IMG/VR virus record: IMGVR_UViG_3300020207_000227
Location: 1-20,139 of that record
Source of the DNA: a virus
Length of the DNA: 20,139 nt
Direction: 5' to 3' (one strand)
A model generated the notes under the pieces. It was given only the letters and a program-made list of their open reading frames with translations. It did not search any database and had not been told where the DNA came from. Made by a program: the position numbers and the translations under genes. Positions 8,518-15,246 of this stretch are shown piece after piece (position 1 is the stretch's first letter; each line of letters opens with the position of its first letter).

Positions 8518-8759
8518 GTTTAACGTGGACATATACTGAACCTGCTGGCGCGGTTCAAACTGTTACCGTCACATTTAATAATGGTGAGTGGATACATGTA
8601 CGCGAGGTGAATGCTGTATTTACTGCAAATGGTGAATACGATGCCGATGCTACTGAAATTCGTGTTGGCGAAGTTGCAATGGGTGTACAAAATAAAATTA
8701 TCATGGGCACTCTTGTAGCACCAACAAACGATGACGAGCAAGTAGCGAATACACCATAA
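8514..8759 (+). CDS. Small phage protein after the S74 fiber, function unknown
   Basis: Encodes 81 residues, MSLTWTYTEPAGAVQTVTV onward. The ATG overlaps the fiber stop in an ATGA, and AAGGAG (8500-8505), inside the fiber coding sequence, lies 8 bases upstream, a strong ribosome binding site. The N-terminal half is predicted beta (TVTVTFNNGEWIHVREVNAVF). A segment GEYDADATEIRVGEVAMGV may be helical. It ends in EQVANTP, resembling the ANTA endings of the 84- and 65-residue proteins in this window. I recall similar small genes next to tail fibers in other phages, without an established function. A fiber accessory role is inferred from position only. Confidence 0.78.
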   Translation: MSLTWTYTEPAGAVQTVTVTFNNGEWIHVREVNAVFTANGEYDADATEIRVGEVAMGVQNKIIMGTLVAPTNDDEQVANTP

Positions 8760-9436
8760 TGGCACTTCCATCATCTGGACAATTATGTGCATCGGATATT
8801 AACGTTGAATTAGGTAAATCAGCAGGCGCACAGTTATGTTTAAATGATGCAGATGCTCGAGCATTAGCCCAAAAGTCGTCTGGTCAAATTTGCTATAGTG
8901 ATTTTCATGGCAAAAGTGCTGTAGCTCAAACGAGAATTACATCTGTTGGCAGATCAAATGATGGTTATGGTCCATCGCGTTATGGTTATGCGGGCAGTGG
9001 CAAGGGTAATTATTACCACTACGAAGGTTCTACAACAGCAACATCATTTGGTTCTATCTCTGCTACTACGGGAATAATTACAAGTGGTACTATACATACT
9101 ATTTACGCAACCAATTATTATAATGGCGATTATCACTTCGAAATAGCAACAAGTAGATCGAGTAATGGTGGATGGACAAGCGTGCAAGTATATAGTTCAG
9201 CAAATACAAATACTAAGTATACCGTTAACAGAACAAGTGCGGGTGCTTTTCAACAACTAAATGCTGGCGATAGTAATCCACAAATTAGTGGATCTTATAG
9301 ATGGGTATTCGCGGGTGTCACTAATGGCGGTTCATATAATCATGGTTCCGCTAACGCTTCGACTATAGAAGCGATATACAATTTATTTACTGATGCTCAT
9401 TTAAATGGTCGAACAATGTATTTCGATTTCTCTTAG
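8759..9436 (+). CDS. Probable minor virion (tail appendage) protein
   Basis: Encodes 225 residues. The ATG shares the A of the preceding TAA (TAATG, 8757-8761), so translation is probably coupled. The N-terminus, MALPSSGQLCASDINVELG, then SSGQICYSDFHGKS at residues 40-53, is an anchor type I know from many phage tail and fiber-like proteins (LPSSGxxxxSDI...SDFxGK). The rest is rich in G, S, N, T and Y with many aromatic residues (NYYHYEGSTTATSF, YNGDYHFEIATSRSS), typical of beta-rich exposed domains. No signal peptide or membrane segment is seen. It probably forms part of the tail tip or a side appendage. The exact role is unknown. Confidence 0.75.
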   Translation: MALPSSGQLCASDINVELGKSAGAQLCLNDADARALAQKSSGQICYSDFHGKSAVAQTRITSVGRSNDGYGPSRYGYAGSGKGNYYHYEGSTTATSFGSISATTGIITSGTIHTIYATNYYNGDYHFEIATSRSSNGGWTSVQVYSSANTNTKYTVNRTSAGAFQQLNAGDSNPQISGSYRWVFAGVTNGGSYNHGSANASTIEAIYNLFTDAHLNGRTMYFDFS

Positions 9437-9445
9437 GATATTATA

Positions 9446-9973
9446 ATGGTCAATTACGAAATTTTAGAAGCTGATGCTATCAACAACAGAATACAAGTTA
9501 AGTATTCTAAAACTGATAAACCAGATTTTTTTGCTCAGATTGGTTTGCAAGATGGATTTACTGCAAATGACTGTCACGAAGCAGCAACTGATCAAGTGGT
9601 GCAAGCAGAAAGATATTGGGCAAAAATGGAAGCAGATACGTTTGTACTCGATACTACAACTGGTCAAACAAAAGATCATGTTTTTGTAGATGCGCCTTCG
9701 TACGATTTTGCTACGCAAACTATCGAAGAAAATATTACTGAGACAGAAACTACAGTTACTCATGGTTGGACAGTAACAGATAAAACTAATAATGAACTAG
9801 CATTAGATATACGAAAAAAGAGAAATGATTTACTACGTTTGACTGATAATTGGGGATTCTCTGACCGGACAATGACTGATGAAATGATTGCGTATAGACA
9901 AGCGTTACGAGATATTCCAAATCAAAATACGTTTCCCTCATCGGTCTCTTGGCCAGTACAACCGATAGATTGA
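9446..9973 (+). CDS. Tail assembly chaperone family protein (Phage_tail_APC-like C-terminus)
   Basis: Encodes 175 residues. ATG at 9446 lies 7 bases after AGGA (9435-9438), which overlaps the previous TAG. The C-terminal 60 residues carry the signature of phage tail assembly chaperone proteins found beside fiber genes: an R-K-K-R-N-D-L-L segment, TDNWGFSDR, then MIAYRQALRDIPNQ and FPSSVSWPVQP at the end. The N-terminal 110 residues (VNYEILEADAINNRIQVKYS) are a beta domain that probably recognises a specific fiber. By family knowledge such proteins help fibers fold or assemble and need not be in the virion. Location after the fibers supports this. Which fiber it serves is not visible. Confidence 0.8.
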   Translation: MVNYEILEADAINNRIQVKYSKTDKPDFFAQIGLQDGFTANDCHEAATDQVVQAERYWAKMEADTFVLDTTTGQTKDHVFVDAPSYDFATQTIEENITETETTVTHGWTVTDKTNNELALDIRKKRNDLLRLTDNWGFSDRTMTDEMIAYRQALRDIPNQNTFPSSVSWPVQPID

Positions 9974-9974
9974 T

Positions 9975-11078
9975 ATGAGTGTTAAATTCTATGTGCTTTG
10001 TAGTTCTAATCTAAAGGCTACAAAAAGACACGAGCAGACCATTCCAAAAGAAGATATTCACTTCGTCTTTAATAGTACTGATGAAGCATACGTCAATTCC
10101 GCTATAGACTATGCAACAAGTGCTAATATCGCATATTCAGTTACAACATCTGACGGCACACCAGCTACAGGTAAAAACAGCGTTTTAGACATATTCACAT
10201 CATCAGACAATGATTATATGGTGTTAGTAGATGGTGACGATTTTATTACACCGCATGGTGTATGGACATATAAACAATTAGCGCAATCAAATACATGTCC
10301 CGATGTTGTCGCGATCGAATATCAATATGGAATATATGCAGATTGGGGATATTTAAATCCACATCACTATAATCCTCGAGTAGGCTCAAGCGATCAGTTT
10401 GACCATGATCAAATACATGGATTTCCTTGTCGTTGTTTTATTTTAAAACAAGATTTTTGGCAGAAGGCAATTAATGGCAACCTTATTCCAACGCCTGAAG
10501 GAAATGATTTTGCTGTACAATTATCTCAAGCTCACACAAAATGGGCGCAGTATGCATATCGTTATATCAATAATTGGGAATCACATTGTCGTGTAGTATT
10601 TTATTCTAAAGCCGCGGCAGCACATCGATTTGATAATGCTCATAAGATTGGTGAAGATACACTGCAATATTTTATTCTCAAACATGAGCACGTACAAGGT
10701 AATCTATCAATGAAGATTTTAACTGATCGTTATCCAACTTACGTATACGATACTCGAGTTGAAGGTATATGTGCTGACGCTCAAAATAGAGTTGGTAATA
10801 GAGGATGGGAAGAATGGCTGCGAAAATTAGGAAATAAATATGAACAATATGACAATGAAGGAAAGATGCACGATTATACCCTGCCAAAAGTAGAGGTACA
10901 ATGGAATGGTCGGGACGATTTAGATTCGTATGATATTGTTTGGCCAGAAAACTATCGACCAGACGTTATGAATTTAGTAAACTTTCCTGGTCCTCAGCAT
11001 ATTTGGTGGGATGCGCAAAGTGGTATTCCAGGCGAAGGGGATTTATTTAGAGTTGGACCAGAAGGTGGCTGGCAATAG
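9975..11078 (+). CDS. Probable GT-A fold glycosyltransferase
   Basis: Encodes 367 residues starting one base after the chaperone stop. The start (SVKFYVLCSS) is a first beta strand with no signal peptide. An acidic motif at residues 86-89 (VLVDGDDFITP) fits the DxD metal- and nucleotide-sugar-binding site of GT-A enzymes. A GED at 226-228 (KIGEDTLQYF) resembles the acidic catalytic motif of GT2-type enzymes. The C-terminal 120 residues are Trp- and Gly-rich (WEEWLRKLGN, GPQHIWWDAQSGIPGEG) and not recognised. The protein is predicted to be cytoplasmic. Placement within the fiber cassette suggests it sugars a virion protein or supplies a host-interaction function (inference). It could instead be a non-catalytic GT-like fold. 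Family assignment rests on the two motifs and on secondary structure pattern. Confidence 0.65.
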   Translation: MSVKFYVLCSSNLKATKRHEQTIPKEDIHFVFNSTDEAYVNSAIDYATSANIAYSVTTSDGTPATGKNSVLDIFTSSDNDYMVLVDGDDFITPHGVWTYKQLAQSNTCPDVVAIEYQYGIYADWGYLNPHHYNPRVGSSDQFDHDQIHGFPCRCFILKQDFWQKAINGNLIPTPEGNDFAVQLSQAHTKWAQYAYRYINNWESHCRVVFYSKAAAAHRFDNAHKIGEDTLQYFILKHEHVQGNLSMKILTDRYPTYVYDTRVEGICADAQNRVGNRGWEEWLRKLGNKYEQYDNEGKMHDYTLPKVEVQWNGRDDLDSYDIVWPENYRPDVMNLVNFPGPQHIWWDAQSGIPGEGDLFRVGPEGGWQ

Positions 11079-11094
11079 CTTAAAATCAAACTAT

Positions 11095-11102
11095 TATAAA
11101 TA
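11095..11102 (+). promoter_or_regulatory. T4-type late promoter, perfect TATAAATA
   Basis: TATAAATA is an exact match to the T4 late promoter octamer, in the 34-base gap after the glycosyltransferase gene. The first ATG downstream is at 11113. It would drive the 57-residue gene, the 143-residue gene and possibly the large repeat protein, unless the hairpins at 11687-11763 stop transcription. Confidence 0.75.
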
Positions 11103-11112
11103 ATGGATAGAT

Positions 11113-11286
11113 ATGAAAGACGATGAACATAAATCTGGTATATCTGGTGTTATAGAAATTAAACGCGCAGATGGTACCATACAAAAATTAAGATTGACAT
11201 CGAAAGATTCAAAAAAAGAAACTCAAGGAGAAAGTGCTAATGGCAACACTAGAACATCCAGACGACGTCCGGAATCTAATAGCTGA
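11113..11286 (+). CDS. Very small protein (57 residues) behind a late promoter, function unknown
   Basis: An ATG at 11113 opens a frame of 57 codons ending at TGA 11284-11286. A weak GGATAG (11105-11110) lies just upstream, and the perfect late promoter octamer ends 10 bases before the start. The N-terminal 40 residues (MKDDEHKSGISGVIEIKRAD, then GTIQKLRLTSKDSKKE) look like a plausible charged, lysine-rich protein. The last 15 residues run through the start of the next gene in another frame and are basic (RTSRRRPESNS). The overlap of 47 bases is long for this phage, so the frame may be a real short gene or only leader. No family is recognised. Confidence 0.45.
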   Translation: MKDDEHKSGISGVIEIKRADGTIQKLRLTSKDSKKETQGESANGNTRTSRRRPESNS

Positions 11287-11671
11287 TACCGTTGTCGATC
11301 GTATTGACGCAGGCGGCGCAGCAGGAAAACTTATTTTTTATGATACAGGTACTGTACATGCTGGAGGAAATGCTGTTATTGCAGAATTGACTTTTAGTAG
11401 TACTGCATTTGGTGCTTCAGCAAATGGAGTCGCGACGGCCGCTGCTATCACAGCTGATACTAACACATTGGCACCTGGAAATGGTTGGTCATCTGGTGAC
11501 TCATCAACAGTAACGTACTTCGAAGTACAAGATTCGAATGGCAATACAATCTTTACTGGTGACGTTACTGATGACGACACCGGAACGGGTTCAATTCAGC
11601 TTTCGTCTGTGAACATCGGTACTGGTGATACAATCTCTGTCAGCTCTCTGACTTATACTGCGCCGAATTAA
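11240..11671 (+). CDS. Probable virion protein with Ig-like or beta-sandwich sequence, function unknown
   Basis: Encodes 143 residues from ATG at 11240 (MATLEHPDDVRNLIAD). An in-frame GTG at 11234 is rejected because the Shine-Dalgarno AAGGAG (11225-11230) is 9 bases before the ATG but only 3 before the GTG. After a short helical start, the rest is low in charge and rich in T, G, S, A and D with alternating hydrophobic residues (AVIAELTFSSTAFG, STVTYFEVQDSNGNTIFTG, GDTISVSSLTYTAPN), typical of a beta-sandwich decoration or fiber-associated protein. There is no membrane segment. It stands behind a late promoter and before the giant repeat protein, so it may be a partner of it (inference). Confidence 0.75.
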   Translation: MATLEHPDDVRNLIADTVVDRIDAGGAAGKLIFYDTGTVHAGGNAVIAELTFSSTAFGASANGVATAAAITADTNTLAPGNGWSSGDSSTVTYFEVQDSNGNTIFTGDVTDDDTGTGSIQLSSVNIGTGDTISVSSLTYTAPN

Positions 11672-11677
11672 TTAACA

Positions 11678-11788
11678 ATGGTTTTGGGTAACGAAGTCTT
11701 TGACCGTTACCTCGTTTCCGGCCAAAGAGATCTAACATACAAGGGCAGGTTTATTCTGCCCTTTGTTATGCGGGTGATTTATGGCTAG
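11678..11788 (+). CDS. Possible micro-ORF of 36 codons filling the gap before the repeat-protein gene
   Basis: ATG at 11678 opens a frame of 36 codons (MVLGNEVFDRYLVSGQRDLT, then YKGRFILPFVMRVIYG) ending at TAG 11786-11788, overlapping the next start by 8 bases. It spans the whole gap between two genes. Against it: no clear Shine-Dalgarno stands before the ATG, and the codon endings (CTC, GTT, TCC, GGC, CGG) differ from the A/T-ending neighbours. The same bases form at least two hairpins, which gives another explanation for the sequence constraint. Listed with low confidence. Confidence 0.2.
   Translation: MVLGNEVFDRYLVSGQRDLTYKGRFILPFVMRVIYG
11687..11711 (+). other. Hairpin in the intergenic gap
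   Basis: GGTAACG (11687-11693) pairs with CGTTACC (11705-11711), a perfect 7-base stem. The 11-base loop AAGTCTTTGAC can fold further through GTC/GAC. It lacks a following T-run and so is not a terminator by itself. It may be an RNA-stability or processing element, or structure in a micro-ORF. Confidence 0.5.
11741..11768 (+). terminator. Possible intrinsic terminator before the repeat-protein gene
   Basis: AAGGGCAG (11741-11748) and CTGCCCTT (11756-11763) form a perfect 8-base, GC-containing stem with a 7-base loop GTTTATT, followed by TGTTAT. The downstream T-tract is short, so termination would be partial. It lies only 17 bases before the start of the next gene, so it could instead attenuate expression or end the transcript that starts at the 11095 promoter. 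Confidence 0.5.
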
Positions 11789-14700
11789 AATAGTTTATGT
11801 AGTTGATGGAACACCACCTGGCAGTAATAATTACGTAGATATCGCCTATGTAATTAAATACGAAGAAGTCACTGCTGGTGTTCTTGGTATTACTAATAGT
11901 GCTGTATCTGGCTCTAGTGCTAGAACAGTATTCAGTGTTAATACAAATCTCGTAGCTGACGATTGCTCAGTTACCACATCTCCAGAAAGACAACTACCCG
12001 GAACTGGTACCGTTGTCTGTGCCGGTACTGCAGTTACTGGTATTGCAGAACGTGTAATTACAAGTAGCGTATCTCTTACTTCTACAGATGGTTCTACATC
12101 TGGTGTCGGCGAAAGAACAATCATCGCAACGGGTACGGGTGATCTCGTATCTGGCAATTCCGTACTAGGAGATGCAACACGTAAGGTTGTTACATCTGCC
12201 GGTCTTGTAGCAGTTAATAGCTCTGTAAGTGGTGTCGCTGAACGTACAATAGTATCGACATCTACTTCTCTTGTATCTGCCAATTCATTAATATCCTCTA
12301 CACTCGAACGTGAGCTTACTAGCACAGGCTCGCTTGTTGCTGTCGGATCTGTAGTTTCAGGTACTGCTGAAAGAGAAATTACAACATCTATTTCTCTTGC
12401 TGTTTCAAATGGTAGTACTGCAGGTGTTGGCGAACGAACAGTTGTATCTACGTCGGCAAATCTTACCACATCTGCAACTGTAACAGGCGCAGGTACAAGA
12501 ACAATTATTGCTACAGGTACAGGAGATCTTGTATCTGGTAATTCAGTTCTTGGTGATGCTACACGTAAAGTTGTTACATCAGCAAATGTAGTTGCTGTTA
12601 ATTCTAGCACTAGTGGTATTGCTGAAAGAACGATCGTATCTACATCTACATCTCTCATAGCGATTAATTCTAGTACAGCTGGTGTTGCTGAAAGAATTGT
12701 TAAGAGTACATCTACAACTCTACCACAAAATAATAGTAGTGTATCAGGTATTAGTGAACGTCAAGTTCCGGGCACAGACTCGCTTGTCGCTGTTGGCGCT
12801 AGTACGAGTGGTAGCGGTATTCGAACTGTTGTTTCTACATCGGCAGGTTTAGTCACAACAGCTTCAACTGCAGGTATTGCAGAACGAACTATTGTATCGA
12901 CATCGACGAGTTTAGTGACGTCAGCATCCGTGACAGGTGTAGGTGAAAGAACTATAACATCTATATCCGGATTTGGTGATCTTGTTGCTGGTAATTCTAC
13001 CGTCGGTACTGGTGAACGAGAAGTTGTCGGAACTGATTCGCTCGTAGCTGTTGGTGCTAGCACAAACGGCAGCGGTATTAGAACAGTCGTATCAACATCA
13101 ACTGGATTAGTAACTTCAGCTTCGACTAGCGGTATTGCTGAGCGAACAATAGTATCGACATCAACAAATCTAACTACTTCGGCAACTACTACTGGTATTG
13201 CCGAAAGAATTATACCTGGTAGTGGCGATACTACTACAACTATACCGAGTGTCAGCGGTGTAGGTATAAGACGAATTACATCGATTACAGGATTTGGTGA
13301 TCTCGTAGCGGATGATGCAGTAGTTGGTGATGGTACACGTAGAATTCCTGCTGTATCTGCAAATCTTATTACAGCAGCATCGACTTCTGGTTCTGGTATT
13401 CGAACTGTTGTATCTGAATCTACATCACTTGTATCGACAGTTTCATCTGTATCTAGTTTCCCTGAACGTATCATTACAAGTACATTTACTGATTTACCAC
13501 AATCAGTTCCTGGCTCAATTAGTGGTATTGCTGAACGTGAACTCGTAGTATTTGATGGTCTCGTCGCTTATGGTTCTTCAACTGCAGGTTCTGGCATACG
13601 AACAGTAGAACTGACTACTGGTGTATTGCCACAAAATGGTTCGACGAGCGGTGTTGGTCTTAGAACTATTGTATCGACTAGCACAGATGTTGTTGCAACA
13701 ACTGCATCGGTCCAAAGTCCAGTACCAGTCGAACGTATTATTACTAGCACATTTACTGATTTACCACAATCTGTACCAGGTTCAATATCAGGTATTGCAG
13801 AGCGCGAGCTTGTAGTTAATGATAATGTAACTCCATATGGAGGTTCAACTGCGGGTAGTGGTATACGAAGTGTTGTTCTTGTCAATGGTGTGCATCCGAG
13901 AAATGCGGCTGGTAGTGGTGTTGGTAAACGAACTGTCGTTTCAACTAGTACTGATGTCGTCGCTACAACTTCTACAGTACAAAGCCCGATTCCTGTCGAA
14001 CGTATCATTACAAGTACATTTACTGACTTGCCGCAGTCGATTCCAGGTTCTACATCTGGTATTGGTGAACGTGAGCTAGTTGTACTTGATGGCCTCGTTG
14101 CATACGGTGCTTCTACTACTGGTTCTGGTAAGCGTGAAGTCAAATCTACTAACGGTGATCTTGTTGCTGTTGGTGCAAGAACAGACGGTGTAGTTGAACG
14201 CGAGATTACAACTGTTAGTGGCTTCGGTGATCTTGTTGCTGGTAATTCTGTACTTGGTGATGGTACGAGGCGTATTATTGCCACCGGAACTATTGGGTTT
14301 GGTGAAACATCAGAATCAGTCACATATTCTGTGCAAAACAATGGATCTGGTGAATATGTAATTGACGGGACTGGTGGCAATCCTACATTATCTTTCTATA
14401 GAGGATCTACTTATACCATTAATGTAAGTGCCCCCGGTCATCCATTCTGGATCAAAACTACGCAGACGACTGGGTCAGCTGACTCATATAACGATGGTGT
14501 AACAAATAATGGAACCGATAATGGTACTATAACCTTCGTTGTTCCTGATAACGCGCCCAGCACATTATATTATGTCTGTCAATATCATGCTTCTATGCAA
14601 GGCTCTATTTCAGTATCTCATGCTATTGAAGACGAATTACAGAATTCTGAGGCTGCAGGTACAGGTAAGCGTACAGTTATATCTAAATCTGCAAATCTAC

Positions 14701-15218
14701 AAGGTACACCAAGTGTACTCGGTGTCGTCGAAAGGACAATTACACAAACTGCCGATAATATACCGCAAGCTAGCGGTTCAAGAGTTGATGGTAGATTTGA
14801 GCGTATAATTACTTCAAAGGCCGCTGCGCTTCCACAAAGTGTACCAGGTTCTACAAGTGGTGTTGGTACAAGAACCATTACTATCACTACAAATATTAGT
14901 CAGACGTCTTCTGCATCTGGTTCTGGTACTAGAACTGTTAAACTGATAACTGGTGTTGTACGTGATCTTGATAATAGTGCAAGAATAAATGGCATTGGTC
15001 AAACGTTTAATAGTGAACGAATTGCTGTTGATATCAATGTTAAAATTAAGCCAGAAGTAAATATAATAAGCATGGTTGTCGAACAACCCAATATCGAAAT
15101 AAAACTATACGAAGAGACAGATATTGTAGCTGTCGCTAAAGATCCACCAGATATTACAGTTAAAATAAAACCAGACATATTCGGTGAAGCTGGCAGGATC
15201 TATACTAAGGTTGCATAA
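11781..15218 (+). CDS. Giant repeat protein with embedded cupredoxin (type 1 copper) domain
   Basis: Encodes 1145 residues. After a short N-terminal region (MARIVYVVDGTPPGSNNYVD), residues 47-1073 consist of about 42 copies of a 21-22 residue repeat of the form (E/T/I)R-T-I-V-S-T-S-x-x-L-V-x-x-x-S-x-x-S-G-x, interrupted at about residues 845-950. The interruption is a cupredoxin-like domain: a central H887 (GHPFWIKT) and the cluster C933-x2-H936-x2-M939 (YYVCQYHASMQG) supply the four usual ligands of a type 1 copper site. The C-terminal 70 residues (VDINVKIKPEVNI, DITVKIKPDIFGEAG) are a separate beta region. There is no signal peptide or membrane segment. Position before gene 13, where T4 has wac, and the repeat architecture suggest a long virion fiber or whisker-like protein (inference). 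Translation start is preceded by GGGTGA (11772-11777). Confidence 0.85.
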   Translation: MARIVYVVDGTPPGSNNYVDIAYVIKYEEVTAGVLGITNSAVSGSSARTVFSVNTNLVADDCSVTTSPERQLPGTGTVVCAGTAVTGIAERVITSSVSLTSTDGSTSGVGERTIIATGTGDLVSGNSVLGDATRKVVTSAGLVAVNSSVSGVAERTIVSTSTSLVSANSLISSTLERELTSTGSLVAVGSVVSGTAEREITTSISLAVSNGSTAGVGERTVVSTSANLTTSATVTGAGTRTIIATGTGDLVSGNSVLGDATRKVVTSANVVAVNSSTSGIAERTIVSTSTSLIAINSSTAGVAERIVKSTSTTLPQNNSSVSGISERQVPGTDSLVAVGASTSGSGIRTVVSTSAGLVTTASTAGIAERTIVSTSTSLVTSASVTGVGERTITSISGFGDLVAGNSTVGTGEREVVGTDSLVAVGASTNGSGIRTVVSTSTGLVTSASTSGIAERTIVSTSTNLTTSATTTGIAERIIPGSGDTTTTIPSVSGVGIRRITSITGFGDLVADDAVVGDGTRRIPAVSANLITAASTSGSGIRTVVSESTSLVSTVSSVSSFPERIITSTFTDLPQSVPGSISGIAERELVVFDGLVAYGSSTAGSGIRTVELTTGVLPQNGSTSGVGLRTIVSTSTDVVATTASVQSPVPVERIITSTFTDLPQSVPGSISGIAERELVVNDNVTPYGGSTAGSGIRSVVLVNGVHPRNAAGSGVGKRTVVSTSTDVVATTSTVQSPIPVERIITSTFTDLPQSIPGSTSGIGERELVVLDGLVAYGASTTGSGKREVKSTNGDLVAVGARTDGVVEREITTVSGFGDLVAGNSVLGDGTRRIIATGTIGFGETSESVTYSVQNNGSGEYVIDGTGGNPTLSFYRGSTYTINVSAPGHPFWIKTTQTTGSADSYNDGVTNNGTDNGTITFVVPDNAPSTLYYVCQYHASMQGSISVSHAIEDELQNSEAAGTGKRTVISKSANLQGTPSVLGVVERTITQTADNIPQASGSRVDGRFERIITSKAAALPQSVPGSTSGVGTRTITITTNISQTSSASGSGTRTVKLITGVVRDLDNSARINGIGQTFNSERIAVDINVKIKPEVNIISMVVEQPNIEIKLYEETDIVAVAKDPPDITVKIKPDIFGEAGRIYTKVA
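13464..14129 (+). repeat. Higher-order repeat with an exact 267-base (89-residue) period
   Basis: ERIITSTFTDLPQS starts at 13464, 13731 and 13998, exactly 267 bases apart. Copies 1 and 2 match over the whole 89 residues, each ending in V-Q-S-P-(V/I)-P-V; copy 3 matches over about the first 44 residues and then diverges. Each superunit spans four basic units. This points to array growth by unequal recombination of multi-unit blocks. Confidence 0.9.
14310..14630 (+). other. Cupredoxin-like domain within the repeat protein
   Basis: Approximate limits of the non-repeat insert. It starts near SVTYSVQNNGSGEYVIDG, contains LSFYRGSTYTINVSAPGHPF with H887 (14439-14441), and ends near CQYHASMQGSISVSH with C933 (14577-14579), H936 (14586-14588) and M939 (14595-14597). 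Order and spacing of His, Cys, His and Met follow type 1 copper proteins of the plastocyanin/pseudoazurin kind. Copper binding is inferred, not shown. Confidence 0.8.
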
Positions 15219-15221
15219 ATA
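15214..15221 (+). promoter_or_regulatory. T4-type late promoter octamer, CATAAATA, before gene 13
   Basis: Seven of eight bases match TATAAATA. As at 802-809, the stop codon TAA of the upstream gene (15216-15218) is inside the octamer. The start of gene 13 is 25 bases downstream of the octamer, with GGAG at 15236-15239. Confidence 0.6.
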
Positions 15222-15246
15222 AAATAACGAAATACGGAGAAAACAA

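Larger units (their letters stand above)
11919..14999 (+). repeat. About 42 in-frame repeats of 63-69 bases encoding a 21-22 residue unit
   Basis: Each unit starts with an Arg preceded by E, T, I or K and contains a Val/Ile-Ser/Thr strand, a Leu-Val strand and a Ser/Gly turn. I count 37 units before the cupredoxin domain and 5 after it. A few units are 20 or 23-24 residues long. One large direct repeat stands out: the segment encoding RTIIATGTGDLVSGNSVLGD and the two units after it recurs after 384 bases (at 12114 and 12498; 128 codons, six units). The unit size fits a beta-strand stack or solenoid. Confidence 0.9.

Noticed and set aside
11846-14380. Three long antisense open frames (270, 237 and 270 codons) opposite the repeat protein
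   Set aside because: They lie wholly inside the sense gene and are open because the repeated Ser/Thr/Val/Gly codons give few stops on the opposite strand. They have no ribosome binding sites, and the translations are just mirrored low-complexity repeats.
14310-14630. Cupredoxin as a phage-borne plastocyanin (photosynthesis metabolic gene)
   Set aside because: The domain has no signal peptide, is not a separate gene, and is buried in a virion-type repeat protein. The motif spacing C-x2-H-x2-M is shorter than in plastocyanin.
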